From contig JAHRHW010000332.1 of NCBI GenBank assembly GCA_019100305.1, positions 1-5,148 of the forward strand: a stretch of 5,148 nt of DNA, read 5' to 3'. The translations under genes and the position numbers were made by a program. The notes beneath the pieces are model-generated. The model was not told the origin of the DNA. It ran no database searches and saw only the letters and a list, made by a program, of their open reading frames with translations. Numbering within the stretch: position 1 is the first letter of the stretch; every line of letters starts with the position of its first letter. The stretch comes from Candidatus Thiodiazotropha taylori. Lineage in GTDB: Bacteria > Pseudomonadota > Gammaproteobacteria > Chromatiales > Chromatiaceae. Positions 1-5,148 of the stretch are shown here, piece after piece.

Positions 1-668
1 CTGAAACGGCCGAAGCGGCACCGAAAGAGAAGCCAAAAGCCAAACCTCAACCTGAGCAGCAAGCCAAATCTGCCCAGTCTGAGCCTGCAGCAGCCAAACC
101 GGTAGATTCTCAGGCGAGCTCAGACAGCAAGCCGACGGCTGAGCGCAAGCCGGCGAAAAAGCGTGAAACAACCAGCGCTGAATCAAAGCCTGCTGAGCCA
201 AAAACCAAGCCGGCCAAACCAGCTGGACAGGTTGAGACAACCAAGCCTAAAACCGAGCTTAAGGAGAAGCCTGCGGAAGCCAAGGCAACTCAGGCCCCTG
301 CGCCGAAAAAGCCGGTTGAGAACGCTGTGAAACCAAAGCCGAAACCCAAAGCGGTAAAGCTTCAACAGGTTGAGACCAAACCGATGGCTCAAGAGAGCAA
401 GAAGCAAAGCGCCAAGGCTGAAAGCCCGAAAGCGAAAGCAACCGCCGAATCACAAGTGGCGAAAGCGAAAGCAACTACAGAATCACAAATAGCGAAAACG
501 GAAGCCAAGACTCCGCCTAAACCACAAGCGGCGAAGCCGGAAGCCAAAGCCACTATTGAAAAGGCACAGGAGAGTCGTGTTCAGCCTGCAGCCAAATCCG
601 TTCAGGTTGAGACCAAGAAGCCTGCAACCAATACGGACGTCAAGGTTGTTGACGCGAGCAGGGATTGA
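1..668 (+). CDS. C-terminal Lys/Ala/Pro-rich disordered tail, probably of ribonuclease E (5' partial)
   Basis: The frame is open from the first complete codon at position 3 to a TGA at 666-668, giving 221 visible residues; the start lies upstream of the window. The whole visible part is low complexity, almost only K, A, P, E, T, S and Q, with hardly any aromatic residues and no cysteine, so it must be disordered and highly charged. It contains an 11-residue tandem repeat (432-497) and three QVET[K/T] motifs (228, 366 and 603). Such tails are known from the C-terminal half of gammaproteobacterial RNase E, which acts as the RNA-binding and degradosome scaffold. In Pseudomonas, rne lies close to a low-molecular-weight tyrosine phosphatase gene, as this tail does here. 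The identification is inferred from composition and synteny, since no catalytic S1, DNase I-like or Zn-link region is visible. Alternatives are a histone-H1/AlgP-like protein or a TonB-like Pro-rich protein. The coding assignment is sure; the name is moderately supported. Confidence 0.6.
   Translation, partial: ETAEAAPKEKPKAKPQPEQQAKSAQSEPAAAKPVDSQASSDSKPTAERKPAKKRETTSAESKPAEPKTKPAKPAGQVETTKPKTELKEKPAEAKATQAPAPKKPVENAVKPKPKPKAVKLQQVETKPMAQESKKQSAKAESPKAKATAESQVAKAKATTESQIAKTEAKTPPKPQAAKPEAKATIEKAQESRVQPAAKSVQVETKKPATNTDVKVVDASRD
432..497 (+). repeat. Two-copy 33-bp in-frame tandem repeat inside the Lys/Ala-rich tail
   Basis: Two adjacent 33-base units, 432-464 and 465-497, are identical at 28 of 33 positions by eye. 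They encode AKATAESQVAK and AKATTESQIAK, so the period is exactly 11 codons. The following KTEAK resembles the beginning of a third, degenerate unit. This looks like a recent in-frame duplication by slippage in low-complexity coding DNA, and it changes only the length of the disordered tail. Confidence 0.85.
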
Positions 669-683
669 TTCTTTAAGTTGTGA

Positions 684-714
684 CGGTCAGGAGGGACTGA
701 GCCCCTCCTGACCG
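684..714. terminator. Strong 12-bp hairpin after the rne-like gene, without a T-run
   Basis: The sequence CGGTCAGGAGGG (684-695) pairs perfectly with CCCTCCTGACCG (703-714) around a 7-base loop. It begins 15 bases after the stop codon of the plus-strand gene. The stem is GC-rich and should be very stable, but neither strand shows the run of T that an intrinsic terminator normally needs directly after the stem. It may therefore protect the mRNA 3' end, block read-through from the convergent gene, or work with Rho. A smaller TGAGC/GCTCA inverted repeat (717-721 and 729-733) follows at once. Confidence 0.55.
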
Positions 715-770
715 ACTGAGCCAAGCTCGCTCAATGCAAATCCCATTTAGAGCTTTTGCAGACAATGTCT

Positions 771-799
771 GAAAAAATTGGATCGAGGATCAATCCAAT
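771..799 (-). terminator. Probable intrinsic terminator of the phosphatase gene
   Basis: Read on the minus strand, ATTGGAT (799-793) pairs with ATCCAAT (783-777) around a 9-base loop, and the stem runs straight into six T (777-772; the innermost one also closes the stem). The hairpin starts about 18 bases after the phosphatase stop at 817, where a terminator would be expected. The stem is short and AT-rich, so its efficiency is uncertain. Just beyond it lies a second small palindrome, CAGAC-AAT-GTCTG (759-771). Confidence 0.5.
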
Positions 800-816
800 C
801 TGAGATCTTTTCAGGC

Positions 817-1311
817 TTAGCGTATGAGACGCTGCTGGCGTATATGTTCAAGCAGTCCGCGGGAGGCATCTTCGACCATATCGAAAACATTTTCAAAACC
901 GGCGGCCCCCCCATAATAGGGGTCAGGCACCTCCTGCTCTTCTCGACCGGGGGCAAAATCCATGAACAGATGCAACCGATGCTCCTCGCCAGACGGACAG
1001 AGAGCCCTCAAGTCCTCATAATTTGAGAGATCCATAGCCAATACATAGTCAAATTGATCGAAGTCGCTCACCCTCACCTGGCGGGCACGCAGATCGCTCA
1101 GGTCGATCCCCCGCTTGTTGGCGGTTTCCCGAGCCCGGCGATCCGGTTTGCCACCCGCATGGTAGTCGATAGTACCGGCAGAGTCGGTAATGATTCTGTC
1201 ACTCAAACCTGCTTTTTCCACAATATCCCGAAATACACCTTGAGCCGTTGGTGATCGACAAATATTGCCCATGCAGACGAACAGAACCTCTATTTTTTCA
1301 CTACCTGTCAT
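817..1311 (-). CDS. Low-molecular-weight protein tyrosine phosphatase
   Basis: This 164-residue protein has the usual size and both signatures of the low-molecular-weight protein tyrosine phosphatase family. The phosphate-binding loop C-M-G-N-I-C-R-S-P spans residues 13-21, with Cys13 as nucleophile and Arg19 binding phosphate. The DPYYGG motif (130-135) supplies the general acid Asp130 and the two neighbouring tyrosines that are often phosphorylated in this family. The enzyme is cytoplasmic and removes phosphate from tyrosine, in bacteria often from tyrosine autokinases of polysaccharide export; no such kinase is visible here. LMW-type arsenate reductases share the fold, but the CxGNxCRSP loop and DPYY acid motif favour the phosphatase. 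The ATG at 1311 is chosen because it leaves only seven to eight residues before the first beta strand; the upstream Shine-Dalgarno match (GAGA) is weak. It lies in the same direction as the T2SS genes, 179 bases downstream of them, so it is probably a separate unit. Confidence 0.96.
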   Translation of the reverse strand: MTGSEKIEVLFVCMGNICRSPTAQGVFRDIVEKAGLSDRIITDSAGTIDYHAGGKPDRRARETANKRGIDLSDLRARQVRVSDFDQFDYVLAMDLSNYEDLRALCPSGEEHRLHLFMDFAPGREEQEVPDPYYGGAAGFENVFDMVEDASRGLLEHIRQQRLIR

Positions 1312-1490
1312 ATAGCTATTCTCATACCTTGAATCGGTTGACGACGCCTATCGCCAGCCACCATCTAAAAAAAGGGCCATTCTACCCTATTCTGCTAACT
1401 ATGCTCTGGATAACAAGAGAAGATATTATTAATTGAATACGATTGAGAAATAGATTCGAATTTTACCAATCCTCAATCCACACATGGCGG
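1312..1490 (-). promoter_or_regulatory. Intergenic region between the T2SS run and the phosphatase gene
   Basis: This 179-base AT-rich gap separates two genes of the same direction and should hold the end of the secretion operon and the phosphatase promoter. An inverted repeat GATTGAG/CTCAATC (1441-1447 and 1472-1478) has a 24-base spacer containing the palindrome ATTCGAAT. On the minus strand a T7 run (1373-1367) follows a poor AGGG/CCCT stem (1385-1388 with 1373-1376), a weak terminator candidate. A -10-like TAGAAT lies at 1386-1381, without a convincing -35 box. I cannot fix a promoter from sequence alone. Confidence 0.35.
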
Positions 1491-2045
1491 CTATTTATTG
1501 GAAGGCCTGAAGGGCAGCCCCTTCTTGGGCATTTTACCTTTTTTGTCCTTCTCAATGTTTAACTCAAGATTGTGTTTTTTGCCACGGCGTACAACTGTTG
1601 CGGTGTTATCATCCACAGATTCCAGCTTCCAGTCATTCTGACTCATTCCCTGGGCAACCCGCAGTAAACGATTGGTATTGAGATCCCGGATCACGGCTAC
1701 CCGATTCTTCGGTGTTATCACAACCCCTTCCAGCCTGAGCTTCAAAGGTGTCTGTCGAACGACGGGTTTGCCGACCTCCTTCTCTGGCTCCGCGGGAGGT
1801 ACCCGGCCCTCTCTGAACAGAGGTCGATCCATGATCTCCTGATAGACTGTCATTGATGGAGGATTGAATCGGGTAAGTGAGGCCTTTTTTGCTGCCTGCT
1901 TCGAAGCGGGGTTGGCTTGATGATTCTCCAAGGCATCCACCTCCAGCGGATTTTGCCATTGGTAGATAAGCAGCGCGGATGCCAAACCGATGACAACCAG
2001 CAGCAACAGGGTTAGCAGGTTAAAAAAGGTTTTCCAGGGACTCAT
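1491..2045 (-). CDS. Short GspC/GspN-like T2SS inner-membrane protein with HR domain
   Basis: The 184-residue protein has a short cytoplasmic N-terminus, one membrane segment (about 8-28), a low-complexity linker (about 35-65) and an MDRPLF stretch (72-77) that often precedes the HR domain. The beta-rich homology region covers about 100-165 (LEGVVI, then RVAVIRD, LLRVAQG and LELNI). This is the layout of GspC, XcpP and PilP-like proteins. In known systems the periplasmic HR domain contacts the secretin GspD and connects it to the GspL/GspM platform. The tail after 165 is short and strongly basic, and there is no room for the PDZ or coiled-coil domain of classical GspC. Its place at the end of the J-K-L-M run matches genes usually named gspN in such clusters, so I leave the symbol open. 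Its ATG overlaps the gspM stop as ATGA, with AAGGGGCAGGA upstream as Shine-Dalgarno. The stop is TAG. Confidence 0.8.
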   Translation of the reverse strand: MSPWKTFFNLLTLLLLVVIGLASALLIYQWQNPLEVDALENHQANPASKQAAKKASLTRFNPPSMTVYQEIMDRPLFREGRVPPAEPEKEVGKPVVRQTPLKLRLEGVVITPKNRVAVIRDLNTNRLLRVAQGMSQNDWKLESVDDNTATVVRRGKKHNLELNIEKDKKGKMPKKGLPFRPSNK

Positions 2046-2638
2046 GAATCCTGCCCCTTCATATAACCCACCAGTTTAAAGTCGATATCCAACAGCTCAA
2101 GCCTTTGCTGGATCTTTTTGTTGGCGGGCAAGCGACGTCTGGCAATCGGTCGACTTCGAATCACGATCTCATCGACAAACAGGAAGGGTTTTTCGCTCTC
2201 CAGTTTTTGGAATATCGAGACACTGTTTTCCAGTGTGCTCTTCATGCGTACGCGAATCGCCACCCGACTGAATCCATCCTCCTGATCATTACTGATGATC
2301 TGGGTACTGAGAATTTCACCCTTGTTGGATGAGACAACGCCTTTAACCCGGCGCTGCAGTTCAGCCTTCGCCAGTGAATCGGTTTTGCTCTGCAGATAGC
2401 GGCGATCCGACTGACGGAGACGTTTCAGACGGGCCTCTTCAGACTGATAGTGGTCCGCTTGTGAATAGATCCGTTGATAGAGTTGAATCTGATGTTGATG
2501 ATTGCTGATCGTCTCATCATAGTGACTGTTCAGTGTCCACACCGGATAGATCACCGCAAACAGGCTCACACCAACCAGAAACAGCAGCAAGCCCAATGCC
2601 AGCAGACGACTCTGTGTGGGAGTCAGGGAATCAATCAT
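2042..2638 (-). CDS. gspM: Type II secretion system protein GspM
   Basis: The 198-residue protein has a short cytoplasmic N-terminus, one hydrophobic membrane helix (about 11-31), a predicted helical stretch rich in Q, E, R and K (about 40-98) and a periplasmic alpha/beta domain (about 99-195). The segment AELQRRVKGVV, the later STQIIS, the RVAIRVRM strand (125-132) and FLFVDEIVIRSR (152-163) resemble the GspM variety with a ferredoxin-like periplasmic domain (Pfam T2SSM_b type). GspM sits in the inner membrane, dimerises and binds GspL, stabilising the assembly platform that drives pseudopilus growth. The ATG at 2638 is well supported by a GGGGGAGGGG Shine-Dalgarno just upstream. A stop codon of a 14-codon reading frame overlaps this start. 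Downstream, the stop shares ATGA with the HR-domain gene, pointing to translational coupling. Confidence 0.9.
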   Translation of the reverse strand: MIDSLTPTQSRLLALGLLLFLVGVSLFAVIYPVWTLNSHYDETISNHQHQIQLYQRIYSQADHYQSEEARLKRLRQSDRRYLQSKTDSLAKAELQRRVKGVVSSNKGEILSTQIISNDQEDGFSRVAIRVRMKSTLENSVSIFQKLESEKPFLFVDEIVIRSRPIARRRLPANKKIQQRLELLDIDFKLVGYMKGQDS

Positions 2639-2679
2639 TCACCCCTCCCCCAATCGCTGTTGCAGGTTGTATTGGTCAT
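2635..2679 (-). CDS. Putative 14-codon bridging mini-ORF between gspL and gspM
   Basis: Starting at 2679 on the minus strand, ATG overlaps the gspL stop as ATGA. The frame then runs 14 codons (MTNTTCNSDWGRGE) and ends in a TGA that overlaps the gspM start, again as ATGA. A purine-rich GGGGGATGAG lies upstream as a possible ribosome binding site. The peptide resembles nothing I recognise. If translated, its likely role would be to carry ribosomes across the 37-base gap so that gspL and gspM translation stay coupled. A chance frame of this size is quite possible, so it is listed with low confidence. Confidence 0.25.
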   Translation of the reverse strand: MTNTTCNSDWGRGE

Positions 2680-3755
2680 GTCTCATCCCCCGCCTGGCTG
2701 GAGATCAACTCTGCTGAGATATGAAAGCGCTCTGTTTTGTTCTTTTTGTTCTGTGTCACAGGTGAGCGGAAAGAGACATTTTGAAACAGTTTGGATGATT
2801 CGATCAGCGGTATCAGTACTGCGGATGCGACGGATTGCCCATGTATGTGTACCTTCTCATCACGGATCTCGAAATGGTTCACCCAGGTATCATCCGGCAA
2901 CAGCAGGGTCAGCTCATTGAGGACCTCAAGTATCTGCATCGAGGATCTCTTCTTATCCTCAAGAAACCGGTTCTCCAACTCTGCATTGGCAACCGAATCC
3001 CTCAGTTTGGAGACCTCATTGGCCTGCTGTTGACTCTGTTTCAGCTGATCCTCCAGCTGAGCCGCCAGCTTGGATTTCTGCCATACCGGCAAGACCAGAT
3101 TGCCGATCAGCACAACCAGGAGTATGAAAAACAGCAACAGATTGATTAAGCGGTATCGCTTGCGGGGTTTTTCCCGCTTTTCCGGTGGCAGTAAATTGAC
3201 TGCATTGAGTTTAGGATCGGTCTCTTCACAGGGTGAGATTGCGTTGATCCGTACATTGTTCTCGTCCAACTGCTCCAGGGCATGAGAGATTTTGTCCACT
3301 GGGGCCAGTATCAGGGTGATATCGAGCGTCCGATTCTGTTTGTCACGCCCATTGATCACATGGTCATAGTAGACCTGACTGGCATTGAAGGGGGTCTGGC
3401 GATCCATCTCAAATGCCAGCACCTCACGCAGATTCTCTTCTGCCTCGATCGGCAGTGTGACCTTTTTGAACAGATATTTCTTTCTTTCCAGACAGAGGCG
3501 TATCTCACTCGCGGAGGCCAGTAAGCGTTTCTGATCGGGATCATCGAAATCGAGGACCTTCAGATAGTTCTGCTCGACCTCTTCACCACTGAGACCGTGG
3601 TTGACGATCCGAAGCGCTTCATCTTCATACAGCAACCGAGCAGGTCTGCCGCCACTGAATAACGCGCGCAGGCCCTCCGGCATGAGCGAACTGATTTCGC
3701 CACTCCACCAACTCCAGAAACCCAGCCATTGATATTGTAGTGTTTTTACGGCCAT
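2676..3755 (-). CDS. gspL: Type II secretion system protein GspL (PilM/PilN-like)
   Basis: The 359-residue protein has a cytoplasmic N-terminal part (1-202), a membrane helix (about 203-223), a coiled-coil stretch (about 225-270, rich in Q, E, K and L) and a small alpha/beta periplasmic domain (about 275-352). The cytoplasmic part starts with a Trp-rich amphipathic segment (10-17) and holds LPIEAEENLREVLAFEMDRQ TPF (101-123), a signature of GspL/PilM-like proteins. The LNLLPPEKR-like junction before the helix (NAVNLLPPEKR, 184-194) and the region beyond it match the PilN fimbrial-assembly fold. GspL links the cytoplasmic ATPase GspE to the membrane platform and to GspM. The cytoplasmic part, about 200 residues, is shorter than the actin-like domain of classical GspL, and no nucleotide-binding motif is visible. 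The gene starts 26 bases after the gspK stop. Confidence 0.88.
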   Translation of the reverse strand: MAVKTLQYQWLGFWSWWSGEISSLMPEGLRALFSGGRPARLLYEDEALRIVNHGLSGEEVEQNYLKVLDFDDPDQKRLLASASEIRLCLERKKYLFKKVTLPIEAEENLREVLAFEMDRQTPFNASQVYYDHVINGRDKQNRTLDITLILAPVDKISHALEQLDENNVRINAISPCEETDPKLNAVNLLPPEKREKPRKRYRLINLLLFFILLVVLIGNLVLPVWQKSKLAAQLEDQLKQSQQQANEVSKLRDSVANAELENRFLEDKKRSSMQILEVLNELTLLLPDDTWVNHFEIRDEKVHIHGQSVASAVLIPLIESSKLFQNVSFRSPVTQNKKNKTERFHISAELISSQAGDET

Positions 3756-3781
3756 TTAGAGATTCTATCCGGTTTTTCCCC

Positions 3782-4693
3782 TTATAACGACTCATACCAG
3801 GAATGAATCGAATAAGGTTTTCTGCCCCGGTTTTTCAAACCAACATCTGCCACTATTCTGGCATGCCCACCCTGTTTTGTCCTGGCACTGACTTCGATTC
3901 GAAACACCTTACTTTGTGAGGTTCCTCCGCCCTGGGAGAGGTCAAGGTCCGCCAATTCGCTATCCAGCTGGTCCAGGGCCTCGGTCAGCTCTAAGCCGGA
4001 GTGACCGGTCGAGGTCAGCAGGGCTGTCAGTTGCTCGGAGGCAAAGCGGAAATCTACAGTAGCGGTGTCAGAATTGAGCGTTACATAGGGGCGTAAACGA
4101 TTCACCCGGGCGGCATCAAAGCCCATCACATAGGCCAGCTCTTCAAGGCTGGTCAGATCTTTGCCAGCGGTGGCGTAATTATAACCTGCGGCACGGTAAT
4201 CCTTGTCTTCTGCACCATTCAGCCTTCTGAGATCATCCGCGTCCCGCCAGTCATTGAGTCGGTCAACCAAGGCATTGCGCTCTTCGGGATCATCTGAAAT
4301 CAGGACAAACAATCTGTTCAACTGGTCGCTGGAAGCCTTGTTCAGATCCAACAGCCCGGAAGCATTCCGAATCGAGACCTCCAGCTCCCCCTGTGCCGTC
4401 TGCAGCGGATAGAGCTGACCATTGAAATTCCATCGTTGCTGAGGACTGATGACCATCAGCTCCATCACCGCACGACTGAAACCGCTCTCGGCTAACAGTT
4501 TTGCCTGCAAAGCATCCTTTGAGTTACCCGCCAGTCGGCTTTCGACTTTCGATTGGGTGGAAAAACTCGCCGCAATAATGGTCAACAAGGCAACCAGCCA
4601 AAGCACCAGGATCAGCGCAACACCGCGATTGCGCCCGCAAGCAGCGAAATCTCCTCTGTCTCTTCCGCTGGTCTGAGTGGTTTGCGGAGTCAT
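3782..4693 (-). CDS. gspK: Type II secretion minor pseudopilin GspK
   Basis: The 303-residue protein has a 24-residue basic leader, a prepilin peptidase site at RNRG|VALIL (cleavage after Gly24) and a hydrophobic helix (25-43). Position 5 of the mature protein is Leu rather than the Glu found in other pseudopilins, a known hallmark of GspK. The globular part has the family landmarks: the NASGLLDLNKAS strand and turn (110-121), the helical insertion with NDWRDADD (147-154) and GAEDKDY (160-166), and TSLEELAYVMGF ending in RLRPYVTL (181-206). GspK caps the pseudopilus together with GspI and GspJ, and this tip is thought to start pseudopilus assembly and touch substrate. The start ATG overlaps the gspJ stop by one base (TGATG), with AAGG a little upstream. 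It is somewhat shorter than many GspK proteins, but no domain is obviously lost. Confidence 0.94.
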   Translation of the reverse strand: MTPQTTQTSGRDRGDFAACGRNRGVALILVLWLVALLTIIAASFSTQSKVESRLAGNSKDALQAKLLAESGFSRAVMELMVISPQQRWNFNGQLYPLQTAQGELEVSIRNASGLLDLNKASSDQLNRLFVLISDDPEERNALVDRLNDWRDADDLRRLNGAEDKDYRAAGYNYATAGKDLTSLEELAYVMGFDAARVNRLRPYVTLNSDTATVDFRFASEQLTALLTSTGHSGLELTEALDQLDSELADLDLSQGGGTSQSKVFRIEVSARTKQGGHARIVADVGLKNRGRKPYSIHSWYESL

Positions 4694-5148
4694 CAGTCGT
4701 TGCGCCTTATTCTCACAATCTTTTCATGGGGAGTGGCCATGCCTATCTCTGTAAAGCTGATTTTCACCAGCTCGGGGTAGTTGTTATTGAGTGATTCCCA
4801 ACGGTCGCTCCATTCCGGCTCAGTGCGATTCAGCAGCAGTCCGAAAAAACTGAATTCGACATGCTCCAGACCGGACAGGAGTATGCGTTTGCGCCCCTCT
4901 TGAGGCAGTACGAATTGACTGTTCTTCGGATTGTGTGGGGTATAGTGGAGCAGCAGTATCCTGCCTTGTTCGAAATCGTCCTGCAGAGAGAGGCGGTATT
5001 CAAACAACCCGCCTGGCTGATACTGTTGCGGTGCCGGCGCAATAAATTGAATATGCTGGGCATCACCGGCAAAGGCCAACTCGCGGATACGGTTCTGTTT
5101 TTGCCAGGTCAGAGGAATGATATTGCGGATGATCTGCTCCACCCTGGC
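4693..5148 (-). CDS. gspJ: Type II secretion minor pseudopilin GspJ (5' partial)
   Basis: The frame is open to the window edge, giving 151 residues plus stop; the N-terminal leader, methylation site and first part of the helix are outside. A GTG at 5142 is probably an internal Val, because the frame continues upstream of it. What remains is the globular domain of a GspJ-like minor pseudopilin: a helix end (RVEQIIRNIIP), beta strands with FEYRLS and GRILLLHY, then LLSGLEHVEFSFFG and the Trp-containing EWSDRWESLNNNYPELVKISF segment. That last part matches the typical GspJ end in which a 'W..W' stretch precedes a Pro and a hydrophobic strand. GspJ belongs to the pseudopilus tip with GspI and GspK. 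The identification rests on this pattern and on the position just before gspK, with a one-base overlap, so the two are certainly one operon. Confidence 0.8.
   Translation of the reverse strand, partial: ARVEQIIRNIIPLTWQKQNRIRELAFAGDAQHIQFIAPAPQQYQPGGLFEYRLSLQDDFEQGRILLLHYTPHNPKNSQFVLPQEGRKRILLSGLEHVEFSFFGLLLNRTEPEWSDRWESLNNNYPELVKISFTEIGMATPHEKIVRIRRND

Noticed and set aside
183..407. Minus-strand Leu/Arg-rich open frame inside the Lys/Ala-rich tail
   Set aside because: Antisense of Lys/Ala/Pro codons automatically yields Leu/Phe/Gly/Arg-rich stop-free frames; composition explains it without a gene.
778..1026. Plus-strand open frame of 82 codons opposite the phosphatase
   Set aside because: It is antisense to the DPYY-containing end of a well-supported phosphatase and its start sits in the terminator; no ribosome binding site or recognisable domain.
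1367..1388. Possible intrinsic terminator of the secretion operon (T7 run on the minus strand)
   Set aside because: The stem before the T-run is only four base pairs (AGGG/CCCT) with an 8-base loop and lies about 100 bases beyond the last gene, too weak to call as a feature of its own; noted under the intergenic region.
2474..2920. Plus-strand open frame of 148 codons opposite gspL and gspM
   Set aside because: It lies antisense across the gspL-gspM junction, both of which have clear family features. The translation is rich in H, S and C without any domain pattern, so it is a shadow frame.
2835..3149. Plus-strand open frame of 104 codons opposite gspL
   Set aside because: It is fully antisense to the coiled-coil and membrane part of gspL; its Q/L-rich look mirrors the Q/L-rich coiled-coil codons.
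1..5148. Search for an accessory or new defence-like system, mobile element, CRISPR array or tRNA
   Set aside because: Every long gene is explained by T2SS, a phosphatase or a disordered tail; I saw no transposase, integrase, direct-repeat array with spacers, or tRNA-like fold.

Overview
The window looks like a piece of a gammaproteobacterial chromosome. The proteins fit best with Chromatiales-like or sulfur-oxidising lineages, but that placement is an inference from protein style and gene order only. It carries two blocks that converge on each other. Block 1 is the 3' end of a plus-strand gene encoding a long Lys/Ala/Pro/Glu-rich, disordered tail (to 668). Block 2 is everything else, all on the minus strand: a low-molecular-weight protein tyrosine phosphatase (817-1311) and, upstream of it in transcription order, a compact type II secretion (T2SS) gene run (1491-5148).

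Read in transcription order on the minus strand, the secretion run is gspJ (5' end cut by the window edge), gspK, gspL, gspM and a short GspC/GspN-like protein with one membrane segment and a homology-region (HR) domain. The genes are tightly packed. gspJ and gspK share one base (TGATG), gspM and the HR-domain gene share ATGA, gspK and gspL are 26-27 bases apart, and gspL and gspM are 37 bases apart. A 14-codon reading frame with ATGA overlaps at both ends spans that last gap. The set is biochemically coherent. GspJ and GspK are minor pseudopilins of the pseudopilus tip. GspL, GspM and the GspC-like protein are single-pass inner-membrane proteins of the assembly platform that links the cytoplasmic ATPase, the pseudopilus and the outer-membrane secretin. 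No secretin (gspD), ATPase (gspE) or GspF gene follows the HR-domain gene; the run ends there and is followed by a 179-base gap and the phosphatase.

The plus-strand tail is probably the C-terminal scaffold region of ribonuclease E. The composition fits, and in Pseudomonas rne lies close to a low-molecular-weight phosphatase gene (rne-murB-ptpA). The catalytic part lies outside the window, so this is not proven. The 148-base convergent intergenic region (669-816) holds a strong 12-bp hairpin on the rne-like side and a hairpin plus T-run terminator on the phosphatase side.

I found no RNA genes, CRISPR array, insertion sequence or attachment site. The window looks like ordinary chromosomal housekeeping and secretion DNA. 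The points worth a second look are the arrangement of the T2SS genes, the shortened GspL and GspC-like proteins, the bridging mini-ORF and the repeat structure of the disordered tail.
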